Virus record (IMG/VR): IMGVR_UViG_3300031524_001649 | Coordinates: 1 to 56,325 of that record | DNA: 56,325 nucleotides | Direction: 5' to 3' (one strand) | Source of the DNA: a virus | In this document: one piece after another, positions 30,012 through 38,184 of the stretch | Numbering within the stretch: position 1 is the stretch's first letter | How the letters are laid out: every line of letters starts with the position of its first letter | The notes under the pieces: model-generated | Told to the model about the DNA's origin: nothing | Databases searched by the model: none | Seen by the model: only the letters and a program-made list of their open reading frames with translations | Program-made: the position numbers and the translations under genes

Positions 30012-30532
30012 CGTTGCGGCTTGTATTCCAGGAGGAGCGTGCGGTCGGGTGCCTCGCGGGCGCGGTAGTCGCTCCACACGTTCAGGCCCGCGCCGCAGAA
30101 AAGGCCGTAGACCTTGTTGAAGCCGGCGCGTACGGGCGGCTCGGCGTTCGTTACGGACCCTGCCGCCACGGCGTCGCGCCACTGGGCCAAGGTTCCCGTC
30201 ACCACGGCCGCCGTGACGCCGCGAACCGTGGTCTCGGCCGTGACGAAGGGCATCCCGGCGCAGCGTTCCAGAATGTCGAGCACGTCTCGCTCGTCGGCGA
30301 CGACAAACACGCTGAACGACACATGCGACAAGAGGTTTGGCGCGAGGCCCACCGGGGCCTTCTGGTCGCAAATCGCAGCCAGGCAGCTCAGGAACTTTTC
30401 CGGCTCGGACAGCTCGCGCGACGAAGCATCGGCCGCACGCGCCGGGGAATAGCCTAGCACGTGCAGGCACGCGCCCAGGAAGGCGCGAAAGTTGACGGCC
30501 GGCGTGGTGATGAGCAACACTTCGGGATTCAT
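30008..30532 (-). CDS. Hypothetical protein
   Basis: The ATG at 30532 (MNPEVLLITT) gives 174 residues, predicted alpha/beta: VNFRAFLGACLHVLGYSP, FSVFVVADERDVLDILE, VTAAVVTGTLAQWRDAV, NKVYGLFCGAGLNVWSDYR. The last two recall small hypothetical phage proteins. The ribosome site is weak. It overlaps the methyltransferase start by 4 bases. The region 30533-30640 upstream has no convincing gene. Confidence 0.6.
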   Translation of the reverse strand: MNPEVLLITTPAVNFRAFLGACLHVLGYSPARAADASSRELSEPEKFLSCLAAICDQKAPVGLAPNLLSHVSFSVFVVADERDVLDILERCAGMPFVTAETTVRGVTAAVVTGTLAQWRDAVAAGSVTNAEPPVRAGFNKVYGLFCGAGLNVWSDYRAREAPDRTLLLEYKPQR

Positions 30533-30634
30533 CGCGGAGCCAGGGGAAGTGTCCACGCGAGCGGCGGAACTGCTCCCGCCATTCACGCAGACCGGTGATG
30601 CCCGCCCACGAACAGTGCAGCGGGTGTGTTCTCC

Positions 30635-30686
30635 AAGAAACCCCGCCGGGGCCCCGGGCCACAGTACCGGGGCATGTCCGGCGGGG
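30635..30686 (-). terminator. Strong hairpin terminator downstream of the 30699-31436 gene
   Basis: Two nested perfect stems: outer CCCCGCCGG/CCGGCGGGG (9 bp), inner GCCCCGG/CCGGGGC (7 bp), loop of 9 bases. On the minus strand it is followed by TTTCTT (30635-30640). It comes 12 bases after the stop of the upstream gene, so it is a good intrinsic terminator or attenuator. Confidence 0.65.
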
Positions 30687-30698
30687 AGCAAATGACAC

Positions 30699-31436
30699 CT
30701 AGCGGGCACGGTCGTCGTCAGCGACGGCGGCACGTTGGACCCCGTTGTCCTTAACAGTCAAGAAGGTCACAATCTTCTTGTTGACCCGATCCTGCTTGGG
30801 GAAATTCGTGAACGCCGTGCTGCACTTCATCACCACGGGAACGTGCCACGAGTAGGTGCCCTTCTCCACCAGCCGGCTTGTCAGTGTGAGCGGCAGCGGG
30901 CCGTGCGGCACTAGTTCGCTCACGTCGTCGCCGTTGGCCGCCTTGGTGTCGATGTCGGCTTGCGTCAGCGGGAGGTAGGGGTAGATTTTCTTCGCTTCCT
31001 GGCGGCTCGACTTGTTGCCGCAGAAGAATTCCAGGAACAGGCCGCGCGAACGCTCGAAGACGAGGAACGACGGGCCAAACATGCAGTGGCTTTCCTTTTC
31101 GCACGATTGGGCCTTGATCCGCTCGAACTCGGCGTTCCTGGGGTCATAGTTGACGATGATCGCCTCGCTGTCGGTCATGTCGATGGCCTTCGGCCGGCGA
31201 GCCAAGGGAACGATGTCGATTGTGTCGCCCAGGTCGTCCACCTCCTCGCCGGTGGGAATGCCATAGTTGCCAGGGCCGACCAGCCGCTTGTTGACCGCCT
31301 TACCCTTGGTATAGAGTTGCAGCCGGCCGAGGTAGTCGGCGCTTTTGGCGAGATCGGCGAACTGCTCGTCGCTGCCGATCTGTGTGGAGGGAAGTTGGTC
31401 AAGGTTCACGGGGACCATGTTGGTGTTGTCGGACAT
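30699..31436 (-). CDS. Hypothetical phage protein near the replication switch
   Basis: The ATG at 31436 (MSDNTNMVPV) has GAGG 8 bases upstream; 245 residues. The middle contains IIVNYDPRNAEFERIKAQ, SCEKESHCMFGPSFLVFERSRGLFLEFF and a Lys-rich KKIYPYLPLTQ. The layout recalls phage single-strand annealing or replication accessory proteins, but I see no diagnostic motif. It is the second gene of the leftward early operon, right after the ParB-like gene. Confidence 0.65.
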   Translation of the reverse strand: MSDNTNMVPVNLDQLPSTQIGSDEQFADLAKSADYLGRLQLYTKGKAVNKRLVGPGNYGIPTGEEVDDLGDTIDIVPLARRPKAIDMTDSEAIIVNYDPRNAEFERIKAQSCEKESHCMFGPSFLVFERSRGLFLEFFCGNKSSRQEAKKIYPYLPLTQADIDTKAANGDDVSELVPHGPLPLTLTSRLVEKGTYSWHVPVVMKCSTAFTNFPKQDRVNKKIVTFLTVKDNGVQRAAVADDDRAR

Positions 31437-31486
31437 TGATAGCGCCTCAATATGGATGCAAGCCAATGGAGAAAAGAGAGACGTGA

Positions 31487-32380
31487 CTAGGGTTGCTTGT
31501 CGAGTGCCTCCTTTGCGCGTTTGCGCGATCGGTTCATCACGGCTTGACGCTGAACCTCAAGGCTCTCCCGGTCCAGGTGCAGCACCCACGCAAGCGCCGC
31601 CCGCCAGGCGTCAGTCAGGGTTTTGCAGCGCTCGGCCACCAAGACCAGGGCGGCGCAAGTCGGTTTCTCCAACTCCGCGACCACTTGCTTCAATGGGTGC
31701 ATGTACGCCACCGGCTTGAAGTCTTCTGTGAAGAAGGCGTCCAGCTTCCCTTGCCGCACAGCCTCTTGGAATCGCTTCAAGAAGGCTTGGGCCGTCGCGC
31801 GGAACTCCGCAACCGGCATGGTGCGCGCGGCGTCGAAGAACTCGGCCTGGTGCTTGTAGGGAATGCGGGCCAACTCGTAGGCGCACCCCAGTGGCATCTC
31901 GCCGCGGTCCACGGCGGTCTGGAAGTCCTTCCGCAAACACAACAGGCCCAACGTTTCGCCAATCCACTTGGGACCCTTGTGGAGAATGCTGCTGCTAATC
32001 TCCGCCAAGGTCGCCTGCGGTCGGGCGTCCATGATCTTCTTGATCTGGCGAGCGTATTCCATCGGCGTCGTCTCAGGACGCAGGGCGTTCGCCTGAATCT
32101 GGATCGCCAGCAAATCATCGTCCGTCAAATCCTTCACGAGACAGGGCACGGGTGATCGGCGCACCTCGCGGCAGCAGGTCACGCGATAGAGCCCATCCAC
32201 CACATCGTATTTGTCCGGGACGCGAGCGGATGGACGCACCAGGATTGGATTGAGAAGACCGCGATCCGCGATCGAATCGCGCAGTTCCATGTAGGCGACC
32301 GACCCGTGCTGCACCAGGCGGAGCACCACGGGCGGGTCAACAAGCTGATCGATCGGAATCCACTTCAATTCGTCGGCCAT
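31487..32380 (-). CDS. ParB-like protein at the divergent control region
   Basis: The ATG at 32380 (MADELKWIPI) gives 297 residues. ParB N-terminal motifs: YMELRDSIADRGLLNPILVRP, YDVVDGLYRVTCCREV (the GxxR-type motif with Tyr-Arg), PCLVKDLTDDDLLAIQIQAN. A helical C-terminal half follows. The start codon lies at the edge of a perfect 21-bp inverted repeat (32379-32459), suggesting the protein may bind there and control its own transcription and that of the divergent primase gene. A weak AGG precedes the ATG. Confidence 0.8.
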   Translation of the reverse strand: MADELKWIPIDQLVDPPVVLRLVQHGSVAYMELRDSIADRGLLNPILVRPSARVPDKYDVVDGLYRVTCCREVRRSPVPCLVKDLTDDDLLAIQIQANALRPETTPMEYARQIKKIMDARPQATLAEISSSILHKGPKWIGETLGLLCLRKDFQTAVDRGEMPLGCAYELARIPYKHQAEFFDAARTMPVAEFRATAQAFLKRFQEAVRQGKLDAFFTEDFKPVAYMHPLKQVVAELEKPTCAALVLVAERCKTLTDAWRAALAWVLHLDRESLEVQRQAVMNRSRKRAKEALDKQP

Positions 32381-32459
32381 ACCTAACCAAACGCCAAAAC
32401 CCGGAGGATTTCTAACGCCGCCTGAGAAAGTCTTGGGTTTTTGGCGTTTGGTTAGGTAT
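32379..32459. promoter_or_regulatory. Perfect 21-bp inverted repeat in the divergent region
   Basis: Arms 32379-32399 and 32439-32459 are exact reverse complements (core CCTAACCAAACGCCAAAA), separated by 39 bases. It lies between the leftward early operon and the rightward primase gene, and the left arm includes the start of the ParB-like gene. It may be an operator, a parS-like site or an origin element. A TCGCGA-CAA-TCGCGA repeat follows at 32459-32473. Confidence 0.7.
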
Positions 32460-32526
32460 CGCGACAATCGCGAGGAAGCACTGCATTCGCGCGTTTACAC
32501 GCTGCCCCCGAGGACGTGGAGTCGTT

Positions 32527-35199
32527 ATGCCGACTGTCAGCGAAGCTCTCTACAAGTTCCTCCACGCCCGGAAGACGCCTGCGAACGCGGATCTCATTGA
32601 TCGCTGGGGCATCAACATGGAGACGCAGGTCAACGTGGCGGTCAGCGACGGGGAACCTGTGGCCGGGAAGCGATCCACGTTCGCCAAGGGAGCCGATACG
32701 TGGCACTCCATCCGTGTTCCCCGCGACGCCAACTCGGAGCCGCATTGGGACGACTACGAACTGCGATACTCATTCACGGAGCACGCCGAAGGCATCGGCA
32801 TGACCGGCTGGGACTGGCAGAACCGGCGGTCTCGGTCGGTGGCCTTTGATTTCGACGCTTTGACCGGCCACGCCAAAGGCGTGGGTGTCACCGACGAAGC
32901 CCTGGAGCAGGTCAAGCAGAAGGCGATGCAGCTTCCTTACGTGGAGGTACGACGGAGCACCGGCGGCAGCGGGCTACACCTCCGCACCTACTTTGACGCG
33001 GCCGGCATTCCCACGGAGAACCACACGGCCCATGCCGCCTTGGCCCGCTGCATCCTGGGCATGATGTCCAGCGAGTGCAACTTCGACTTTGCCAGCCAAA
33101 TCGACGCCCTCGGCGGCGTGATGTGGGTTTGGCACCGGAAGATGACTGCCGAGAACCACGGCCTGGAGATCGTCAAGCCAGCCACCAAGGTGCTCACGGC
33201 GGCCGACCTGCCGGCCAACTGGCGAGATCATATTGATGTCGTGACACACAAACGGAGCAAAGTGCGGATCAACGAGGTCCAAGACGACGACTTGGACCCT
33301 TTCGAGGCCCTGGCCTCGGCACAAAAGATAATTCCCCTGGACGACGCACACAAGGCCCAGATCGAGGCCCTCCAGCGCTCCCATTACACCACCCTCTGGA
33401 TCGCCGACCACCACCTGCTGCAAACGCACACCTGCGCCCTCAAAGAGCTAATGGAGGGGCGGGAGGGCAAGGAGTTGAAGCTGGTCGGCATGTTCGACAC
33501 CAACTCGCAGGGCCGGAACCCGGGCAACCCCAACTGTTTCCTTTTCGCCCTGCCCAACGGTGCGTGGCGCGTCTACCGCTTCTCGCCCGGCATTGCGGAG
33601 GCCGAGACGTGGGAGCAAGACGGCAAGACCTGGACCACCTGCTATTTCAATCGCCGGCCGGAGCTGGCCGTGGCAGCCAAAGTCTATGGTGGCATCGAAG
33701 ACCCAGAAAAAAGGGAATACGTCTTCAAATCCCCTGACGACGCCTTGAAGGCCGCCAAGGTCTTGGGCCAACCGGATACAAGCCTGGACCCGATGTTCGA
33801 GGGGCGCAGGACCACGCTCAAGCCCCACAAGGATGGCCGCTTGGTCGTGGAAATCGAGCGCGTCAAAGGCGACGCCGACCAACCCGAACCCAAGGGCTGG
33901 CTCGCAAAGAAGACGAAGTGGGTCCGCGTCTTCGAGACAGTGCTCACCAAGCAGTCGGACGAGGAAACGGAGGCGATGCAGTACGATCACACGCTTCGGG
34001 CCCTCAAGACACCGGCCCAGCAGTTTCTCGGATGGCGCACGAAGGACAAGAGCGGTAAATGGGTCGGCAACCCGGCCGCCAACGTCAAGATGTTGTTGCA
34101 AAACCTCGGCAACCCAAAAGACAAAGCGGAGTGCATCATGGGTGGCGCAATCGACCAGAATTGGGAACTAGTCAGTCTGCCTTTCCGCGACGAATACCCC
34201 GGCGGCCGACAATGGAACCGTGATGCCGCGCAATTCCGCGTCCCGCCCGCAGCCCTGGAGCCGGACGAAGCTCCGCACCATCCCTACTGGGATTTGGTCT
34301 TTAACCACATCGGCATCGAATTGACGCCGGCGCTCCGCGGTCTGCCCTGGGCCGAGAAGTCCAACATCACAACCGGGGCCGACTACCTGCGGGCGTGGGT
34401 GGCATGTGCTTTCCGTGACCCGTTCGAGCCAACCCCCTATTTGTTCCTCTGGGGCAACGAGAACAGTGGTAAGAGCATCTTCCACGAGTCGTTGGAACTG
34501 CTGGTGACCAAGGGCGTTGTCAAGGCCGACAAGGTGCTTACCAGCCACAACGAATTCAACGGGGAGTTGGCCGGGGCCATCATCTGCGTGGTGGAAGAGA
34601 AGAACGTCGCTACGACCCCCGGCGCGCACGCCCGCATCAAAGAGTATGTGACCGCACGCACGTTGTCCATCCGTGAGATGCGGACCAACACCTACCAAAT
34701 ACCCAACACCACCCATTGGATTCAGTGCGCCAACTCTCAGCGGGACTGCCCCGTAATCCCCGGCGATACGCGGATCACGGTCATTGAAGTCTGCGACCTC
34801 TTGCCCGAGCAGGAAGTCCCCAAGCTGACCTTGTTGGCGAAGCTCAAGGAGGAGGCTCCGCACTTCATGTACACGCTGATGAACCTGCAACTGCCGCCGG
34901 TCATTGGGCGAATGCGGCTGCCGGTGGTCCGCACGCCGAGCAAGGCCCGCACAGAAGAACTCAACAAGAGCCCCTTGCAGCAATTCCTGGAAGACTGCTG
35001 CATCGTCAAGGAAGGAGCACGCCTCCGCTTCGGCGAGTTCTACGACGCCTTCGAGAAGACGGTGGACGCGGGCGAAAAGCACGAGTGGTCGAGAACCAAG
35101 GTGGCCCGGCTGCTGCCCAACCGCCACCAAATCTACAAGACCCACGGCCAAAAATGGGTTCCCAACGTGGCCTTCAAGGCATCGGAGGCCGACCAATGA
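32527..35199 (+). CDS. AEP primase / SF3 helicase fusion
   Basis: 890 residues. The N-terminus is an archaeo-eukaryotic-type primase: SVAFDFDAL at residues ~105-112 (metal aspartates) and VRRSTGGSGLHLRTYF at ~141-156 (sGGxGxH motif). The C-terminal helicase has Walker A LWGNENSGKSIF at ~643-654, Walker B AIICVVEEKN, and motif C HWIQCANS, the SF3/D5 arrangement. It would prime and unwind DNA at the phage origin. It is the first gene of the rightward operon, with GAGG and GGAG before the ATG. Confidence 0.9.
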   Translation: MPTVSEALYKFLHARKTPANADLIDRWGINMETQVNVAVSDGEPVAGKRSTFAKGADTWHSIRVPRDANSEPHWDDYELRYSFTEHAEGIGMTGWDWQNRRSRSVAFDFDALTGHAKGVGVTDEALEQVKQKAMQLPYVEVRRSTGGSGLHLRTYFDAAGIPTENHTAHAALARCILGMMSSECNFDFASQIDALGGVMWVWHRKMTAENHGLEIVKPATKVLTAADLPANWRDHIDVVTHKRSKVRINEVQDDDLDPFEALASAQKIIPLDDAHKAQIEALQRSHYTTLWIADHHLLQTHTCALKELMEGREGKELKLVGMFDTNSQGRNPGNPNCFLFALPNGAWRVYRFSPGIAEAETWEQDGKTWTTCYFNRRPELAVAAKVYGGIEDPEKREYVFKSPDDALKAAKVLGQPDTSLDPMFEGRRTTLKPHKDGRLVVEIERVKGDADQPEPKGWLAKKTKWVRVFETVLTKQSDEETEAMQYDHTLRALKTPAQQFLGWRTKDKSGKWVGNPAANVKMLLQNLGNPKDKAECIMGGAIDQNWELVSLPFRDEYPGGRQWNRDAAQFRVPPAALEPDEAPHHPYWDLVFNHIGIELTPALRGLPWAEKSNITTGADYLRAWVACAFRDPFEPTPYLFLWGNENSGKSIFHESLELLVTKGVVKADKVLTSHNEFNGELAGAIICVVEEKNVATTPGAHARIKEYVTARTLSIREMRTNTYQIPNTTHWIQCANSQRDCPVIPGDTRITVIEVCDLLPEQEVPKLTLLAKLKEEAPHFMYTLMNLQLPPVIGRMRLPVVRTPSKARTEELNKSPLQQFLEDCCIVKEGARLRFGEFYDAFEKTVDAGEKHEWSRTKVARLLPNRHQIYKTHGQKWVPNVAFKASEADQ

Positions 35200-35681
35200 C
35201 GGCGATTACCTCGAAGTTGCACCCGGAGACGAAGAACATGAGTAAGTACGGCATGACCGACAGCGGGAAACGACAATCTTTTGGCGAAGGAATGGCGGTC
35301 CGCGACACGGCCGACGACAAGCCGCGGCCCGACCTGATCTCCCCTTTCGCCGAAGAGCGCCAGGGCCACTGGCTCCGCATGGGAGCCGCCAAGTATGCCG
35401 AGCGCAACTGGGAGAACGGGATGCCGTTCTCGCGCTGCGTAGCCTCGCTCAAGCGGCATGTGATGAAGTACCAGCAAGGCAAGCGCGACGAGGACCATCT
35501 GGCCGCGATCATGTTCAACGCGATGGCCCTGATCCACTACGAGGAAATGATCGAGCGCGGCCGGCTGCCGGCCAAATTGAACGACATGCCGGACTACGGT
35601 CCGGTCGCCAGGGCCGCTTTGAGGGGCGCTGGCAAGCGGGCAAGGACGACCCGCAAGACTCAGAAGCCTCGGAAGCAGTAA
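35196..35681 (+). CDS. MazG-like dNTP pyrophosphohydrolase, DUF5664-type
   Basis: The ATG at 35196 overlaps the primase stop and has GGAGG 7 bases upstream; ATG at 35238 also has GGAG. The 161-residue form contains KPRPDLISPFAEERQGHWLRMGAAKYAERNWENG and SLKRHVMKYQQGKRDEDHLAAIMFNAMALIHYEE. This matches the all-alpha family annotated as dATP/dGTP diphosphohydrolase N-terminal (DUF5664), related to MazG. It may alter dNTP pools during phage replication. No PurZ or DatZ is seen, so I do not infer a modified-base (Z) genome. Confidence 0.75.
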   Translation: MTAITSKLHPETKNMSKYGMTDSGKRQSFGEGMAVRDTADDKPRPDLISPFAEERQGHWLRMGAAKYAERNWENGMPFSRCVASLKRHVMKYQQGKRDEDHLAAIMFNAMALIHYEEMIERGRLPAKLNDMPDYGPVARAALRGAGKRARTTRKTQKPRKQ

Positions 35682-35694
35682 CCTTTCATCCCGG

Positions 35695-35724
35695 CTCCGG
35701 CCCTGCGACAGCGCAGGGCCGGAG
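35695..35724 (+). terminator. Perfect 13-bp hairpin between genes
   Basis: CTCCGGCCCTGCG-ACAG-CGCAGGGCCGGAG, a perfect 13-bp stem with a four-base loop. No T-run follows, so it may be an attenuator or an mRNA stabiliser between the pyrophosphohydrolase and exonuclease genes rather than a full terminator. Confidence 0.5.
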
Positions 35725-35749
35725 GCAAACCGACCGAGCGAACCGAACC

Positions 35750-36361
35750 ATGCAAACCTATCCTGGCCTTTTGCACTTGAACGGGAACCTGCTGGTTTCC
35801 GTGGACTTGGAGACGACCGGCCGGCAACCGGACCACCACGAGATCATCCAAATCGCCTGTGTGCCGCTGGGACCCGACTTGAAGCCTGCCCAGGGGCTCA
35901 TGCCCTTCTATACCGAGATCAAGCCGGATTTCCCCGAACGGGCCGAAAAGCAGGCCATGTGGAAGCACAACATCCCGTTGGAGCAGTTGCTCCTCCACGC
36001 CCCGAGCCAGGACAAGGTGCGCGACCTGTTCGTGGAATGGTTCGAGCGGCTCGACCTCCCATTTAAGAAGAGCCTGGTGCCGATGGCCCACAACTGGGCC
36101 TTTGAAGCCAGCTTCCTGAAGGCGTGGATGGGCGTCCAACTCTTCGAGGAACTCTGGTACAGCCACGCCCGCGACGGGATGCTGCTGGCCATTGCCATCA
36201 ACGACAAGGCGGCCTTTCGCGGCGAGGCGCTCCCCTTCAACAAGGTTGGGCTGGGGTCGCTGTGCAACAAGTTCAACATCGTCAACGCCAACGCCCACGA
36301 CGCCTTGGCTGACGCCCTGGCCGAGGCGGAAGTCTATCGGGCGCTCTTGCAACTGTATTGA
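35750..36361 (+). CDS. DEDDh 3'-5' exonuclease (DnaQ-like)
   Basis: 203 residues. Motif I LVSVDLETTGRQPDHHEIIQIA, motif II MAHNWAFEASFLKAW, motif III NANAHDALADALAEAEVYRALL, with the DEDDh histidine before the last Asp. It is longer than the 1139-1843 protein at the C-terminal end and lacks a zinc ribbon. In a phage it may proofread for the polymerase or process RNA/DNA ends. Confidence 0.88.
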   Translation: MQTYPGLLHLNGNLLVSVDLETTGRQPDHHEIIQIACVPLGPDLKPAQGLMPFYTEIKPDFPERAEKQAMWKHNIPLEQLLLHAPSQDKVRDLFVEWFERLDLPFKKSLVPMAHNWAFEASFLKAWMGVQLFEELWYSHARDGMLLAIAINDKAAFRGEALPFNKVGLGSLCNKFNIVNANAHDALADALAEAEVYRALLQLY

Positions 36362-36371
36362 GAGGTGGATT

Positions 36372-37007
36372 ATGGATCAGGTTTGGACGCGGGATGACTG
36401 GAACCAGCTCATCCGCGATGTCAACCAGGTGTTGCAAAACCCGCCGGCCAGTACAAGCTGTAGCCCCATCGACCCGCTCGACGAGGTGGACGAGGGCCAC
36501 GTCTGGACCAAAAGCGACATCCGCACCATGCAGGACAAGCTCAAGCAGACCTGCGCGGACATCAGCTTCGACGACATTCCGGACAAGTGGCTCCAGTCGA
36601 TCATCGACGACATTAAGGCCGCTAAGGACAAGGCGTGGTGCCACTGCAATCCAAGCGGGGGCGGGGGTGGCGGTGGTGGCAGCGGCCTTCCGCCTTCCGC
36701 CTCCGGCCACTGGGTCATCGTGCTCTGCGATTGCGAATCGGGGAGCATTCGGATGTCCGACGATCAAGGCAATTGCATCCCGTTTTGTGAAGGCTGCGTC
36801 GGTCCCTTTGGCTACAACATCAACGTCCTCGGGTCCTTCTCCAATGGTGGTGTCGTTCAACAGGTGTGCGCCTCCTACAACGCGAATGAGTACGACTCTT
36901 GCACCCACGCGCCGCTGTCGCCGTACCGCATCCTCTCCCAGGAAACGTGGACGGCGATGGTGACGGGACAAAAGGGCCCCTGGATCGGTTCTTGCTCCTG
37001 CGGCTAG
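36372..37007 (+). CDS. Cys-rich hypothetical protein with Gly linker
   Basis: 211 residues. The N-terminal half is acidic and helical (LNQLIRDV-like, FDDIPDKWLQSIIDDIKAAKD). A stretch CHCNPSGGGGGGGGSG marks a flexible linker. The second half has many cysteines (VLCDCESGS, IPFCEGCVG, WIGSCSCG) and beta-like patterns. It may be a small structural or fibre-associated protein, but no fold is recognised. Confidence 0.7.
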   Translation: MDQVWTRDDWNQLIRDVNQVLQNPPASTSCSPIDPLDEVDEGHVWTKSDIRTMQDKLKQTCADISFDDIPDKWLQSIIDDIKAAKDKAWCHCNPSGGGGGGGGSGLPPSASGHWVIVLCDCESGSIRMSDDQGNCIPFCEGCVGPFGYNINVLGSFSNGGVVQQVCASYNANEYDSCTHAPLSPYRILSQETWTAMVTGQKGPWIGSCSCG

Positions 37008-37015
37008 AGGAAACC

Positions 37016-37576
37016 ATGTCACTGCCCCCATGCGTCATGCGCGATGCGAAGCCGTTCCCGGACGGCAGCACCCAGCACTATTGCCGGCATCCACAGTACC
37101 CCTATCGCCTGCGGCTGCTGGCGCTCCACCCCGACCATTGCCAGACCTGCCCCCTGCGGCAGGAGACAGGATCGCCCCCGCCACCGCCGCCCGCGCCGCC
37201 CAAAACACCCGATCCGGCCGCCTACACGCCGGGCCGACCGCGGCCGGACCTCCAGGCTATCGAACTAACGCTGCCACCCTACCAAGAGAACCGAGACCGG
37301 CAAGTTTGCTTCGAGCCAGACGGCAGCATCGTCTACGAGAAAGGGGAGGGAGAATGGGAACCGCCCCGCCCCATCAACGGCTACATCCGCGACGCGAGCA
37401 ACGCTTGGCGATTCTCGCCACTGTGGCTCCCCTGCTCGCTACGGCACGCTTCGGCCGTGCGGCTGGTCAACTGCGGTTGTGTGGAAATCATCATGCGATG
37501 TAACAACCCTGCCTGCAAGCTGTTTGCGGATCGGGTGAACTACGCTGCCTGCCAGACCTGCCCGCACCGGAGTTGA
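37016..37576 (+). CDS. Cys-rich protein with CQTC motifs
   Basis: 186 residues from the ATG at 37016 (GAGG 4-5 bases upstream). Contains HCQTCPLR near residue 44 and ACQTCPHR at the C-terminus, plus CGCVEII and CNNPACKLF. A Pro-rich linker (PPPPPPAPPK) separates the two halves. The C-terminal Cys block resembles that of the next gene (CCNPASGK ... HCQQCLVRR). Zinc binding is likely; function unknown. Confidence 0.7.
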   Translation: MSLPPCVMRDAKPFPDGSTQHYCRHPQYPYRLRLLALHPDHCQTCPLRQETGSPPPPPPAPPKTPDPAAYTPGRPRPDLQAIELTLPPYQENRDRQVCFEPDGSIVYEKGEGEWEPPRPINGYIRDASNAWRFSPLWLPCSLRHASAVRLVNCGCVEIIMRCNNPACKLFADRVNYAACQTCPHRS

Positions 37577-37579
37577 ATC

Positions 37580-38011
37580 ATGCCGTGTGAAAATTGCCCG
37601 GAAACCAGCCCATCGCCGAGACGTGCCCAGATTGCCTTGGTGATTTACACCGGCGGGCCGTCGCACGCTCAATTCGTGGCCCTGGGCGCAGCCATCCCGC
37701 CGCTGGACACAAACGTTCGGCTGCAATATGGTTGGCCCACGGTGCGGCCGGACGGCTGCCTGGAGTATCGTGGCGGCCAAAAGCCGCCCGTGCCAGAAGG
37801 CTACGCGGCCACCATCGACCCGCACGTTCTAAAGCCCGTGTGGCCGTCCTGCGCCCGCCGGATGCTCAAAGTCCAGATGCAGATGGACACCGGACTCTTA
37901 CAGATCGACGGCGTATGCTGCAATCCGGCCTCGGGCAAGACCGGCCGCGACCTCTTGACGCTGGCGCACTGCCAGCAATGCCTGGTCCGCAGAGTAATTC
38001 GCGAGGCGTAA
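37580..38011 (+). CDS. Cys-rich protein, paralogue of the upstream gene's C-terminal half
   Basis: 143 residues. Starts MPCENCPETSPSP and ends GVCCNPASGKTGRDLLTLAHCQQCLVRRV, which aligns with the end of the 37016-37576 product (CNNP-x13-CQTC). The central part is WPTVRPDGCLEY and PVWPSCARRMLKVQ. It lies 3 bases after the upstream stop. Probably a zinc-binding protein. Confidence 0.7.
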   Translation: MPCENCPETSPSPRRAQIALVIYTGGPSHAQFVALGAAIPPLDTNVRLQYGWPTVRPDGCLEYRGGQKPPVPEGYAATIDPHVLKPVWPSCARRMLKVQMQMDTGLLQIDGVCCNPASGKTGRDLLTLAHCQQCLVRRVIREA

Positions 38012-38043
38012 AACTGCGTGTGGGCCATCCCTGCCCTGAGTGA

Positions 38044-38184
38044 TACCCGGCGACCAAATTTGACCATACCAAATTACATATCCCGCTCGCAGATGACAAC
38101 GCACTGTCCGAGGAATACGGCGAAGCACTTGCGGACGACATTTATCAATCGCCTCCCGAACACCCCGCGGCCACGTCAATGTAA
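38044..38184 (+). pseudogene. Possible 3' remnant of a displaced gene
   Basis: From just after a TGA (38041-38043), an open frame of 46 codons with no start reads ATKFDHTKLHIPLADDNALS, then EEYGEALADDIYQSPPEHPA, ending at TAA 38182-38184. The composition looks coding, and there is no start codon. It overlaps the 3' end of the radical SAM gene. It could mark the left junction of the cargo island; alternatively it is a chance frame. Confidence 0.3.

Noticed and set aside
35196-35681. Evidence for a 2-aminoadenine (Z) genome
   Set aside because: The DUF5664-type pyrophosphohydrolase belongs to a family annotated as dATP/dGTP-acting, but I see no PurZ or DatZ homologue in the window.
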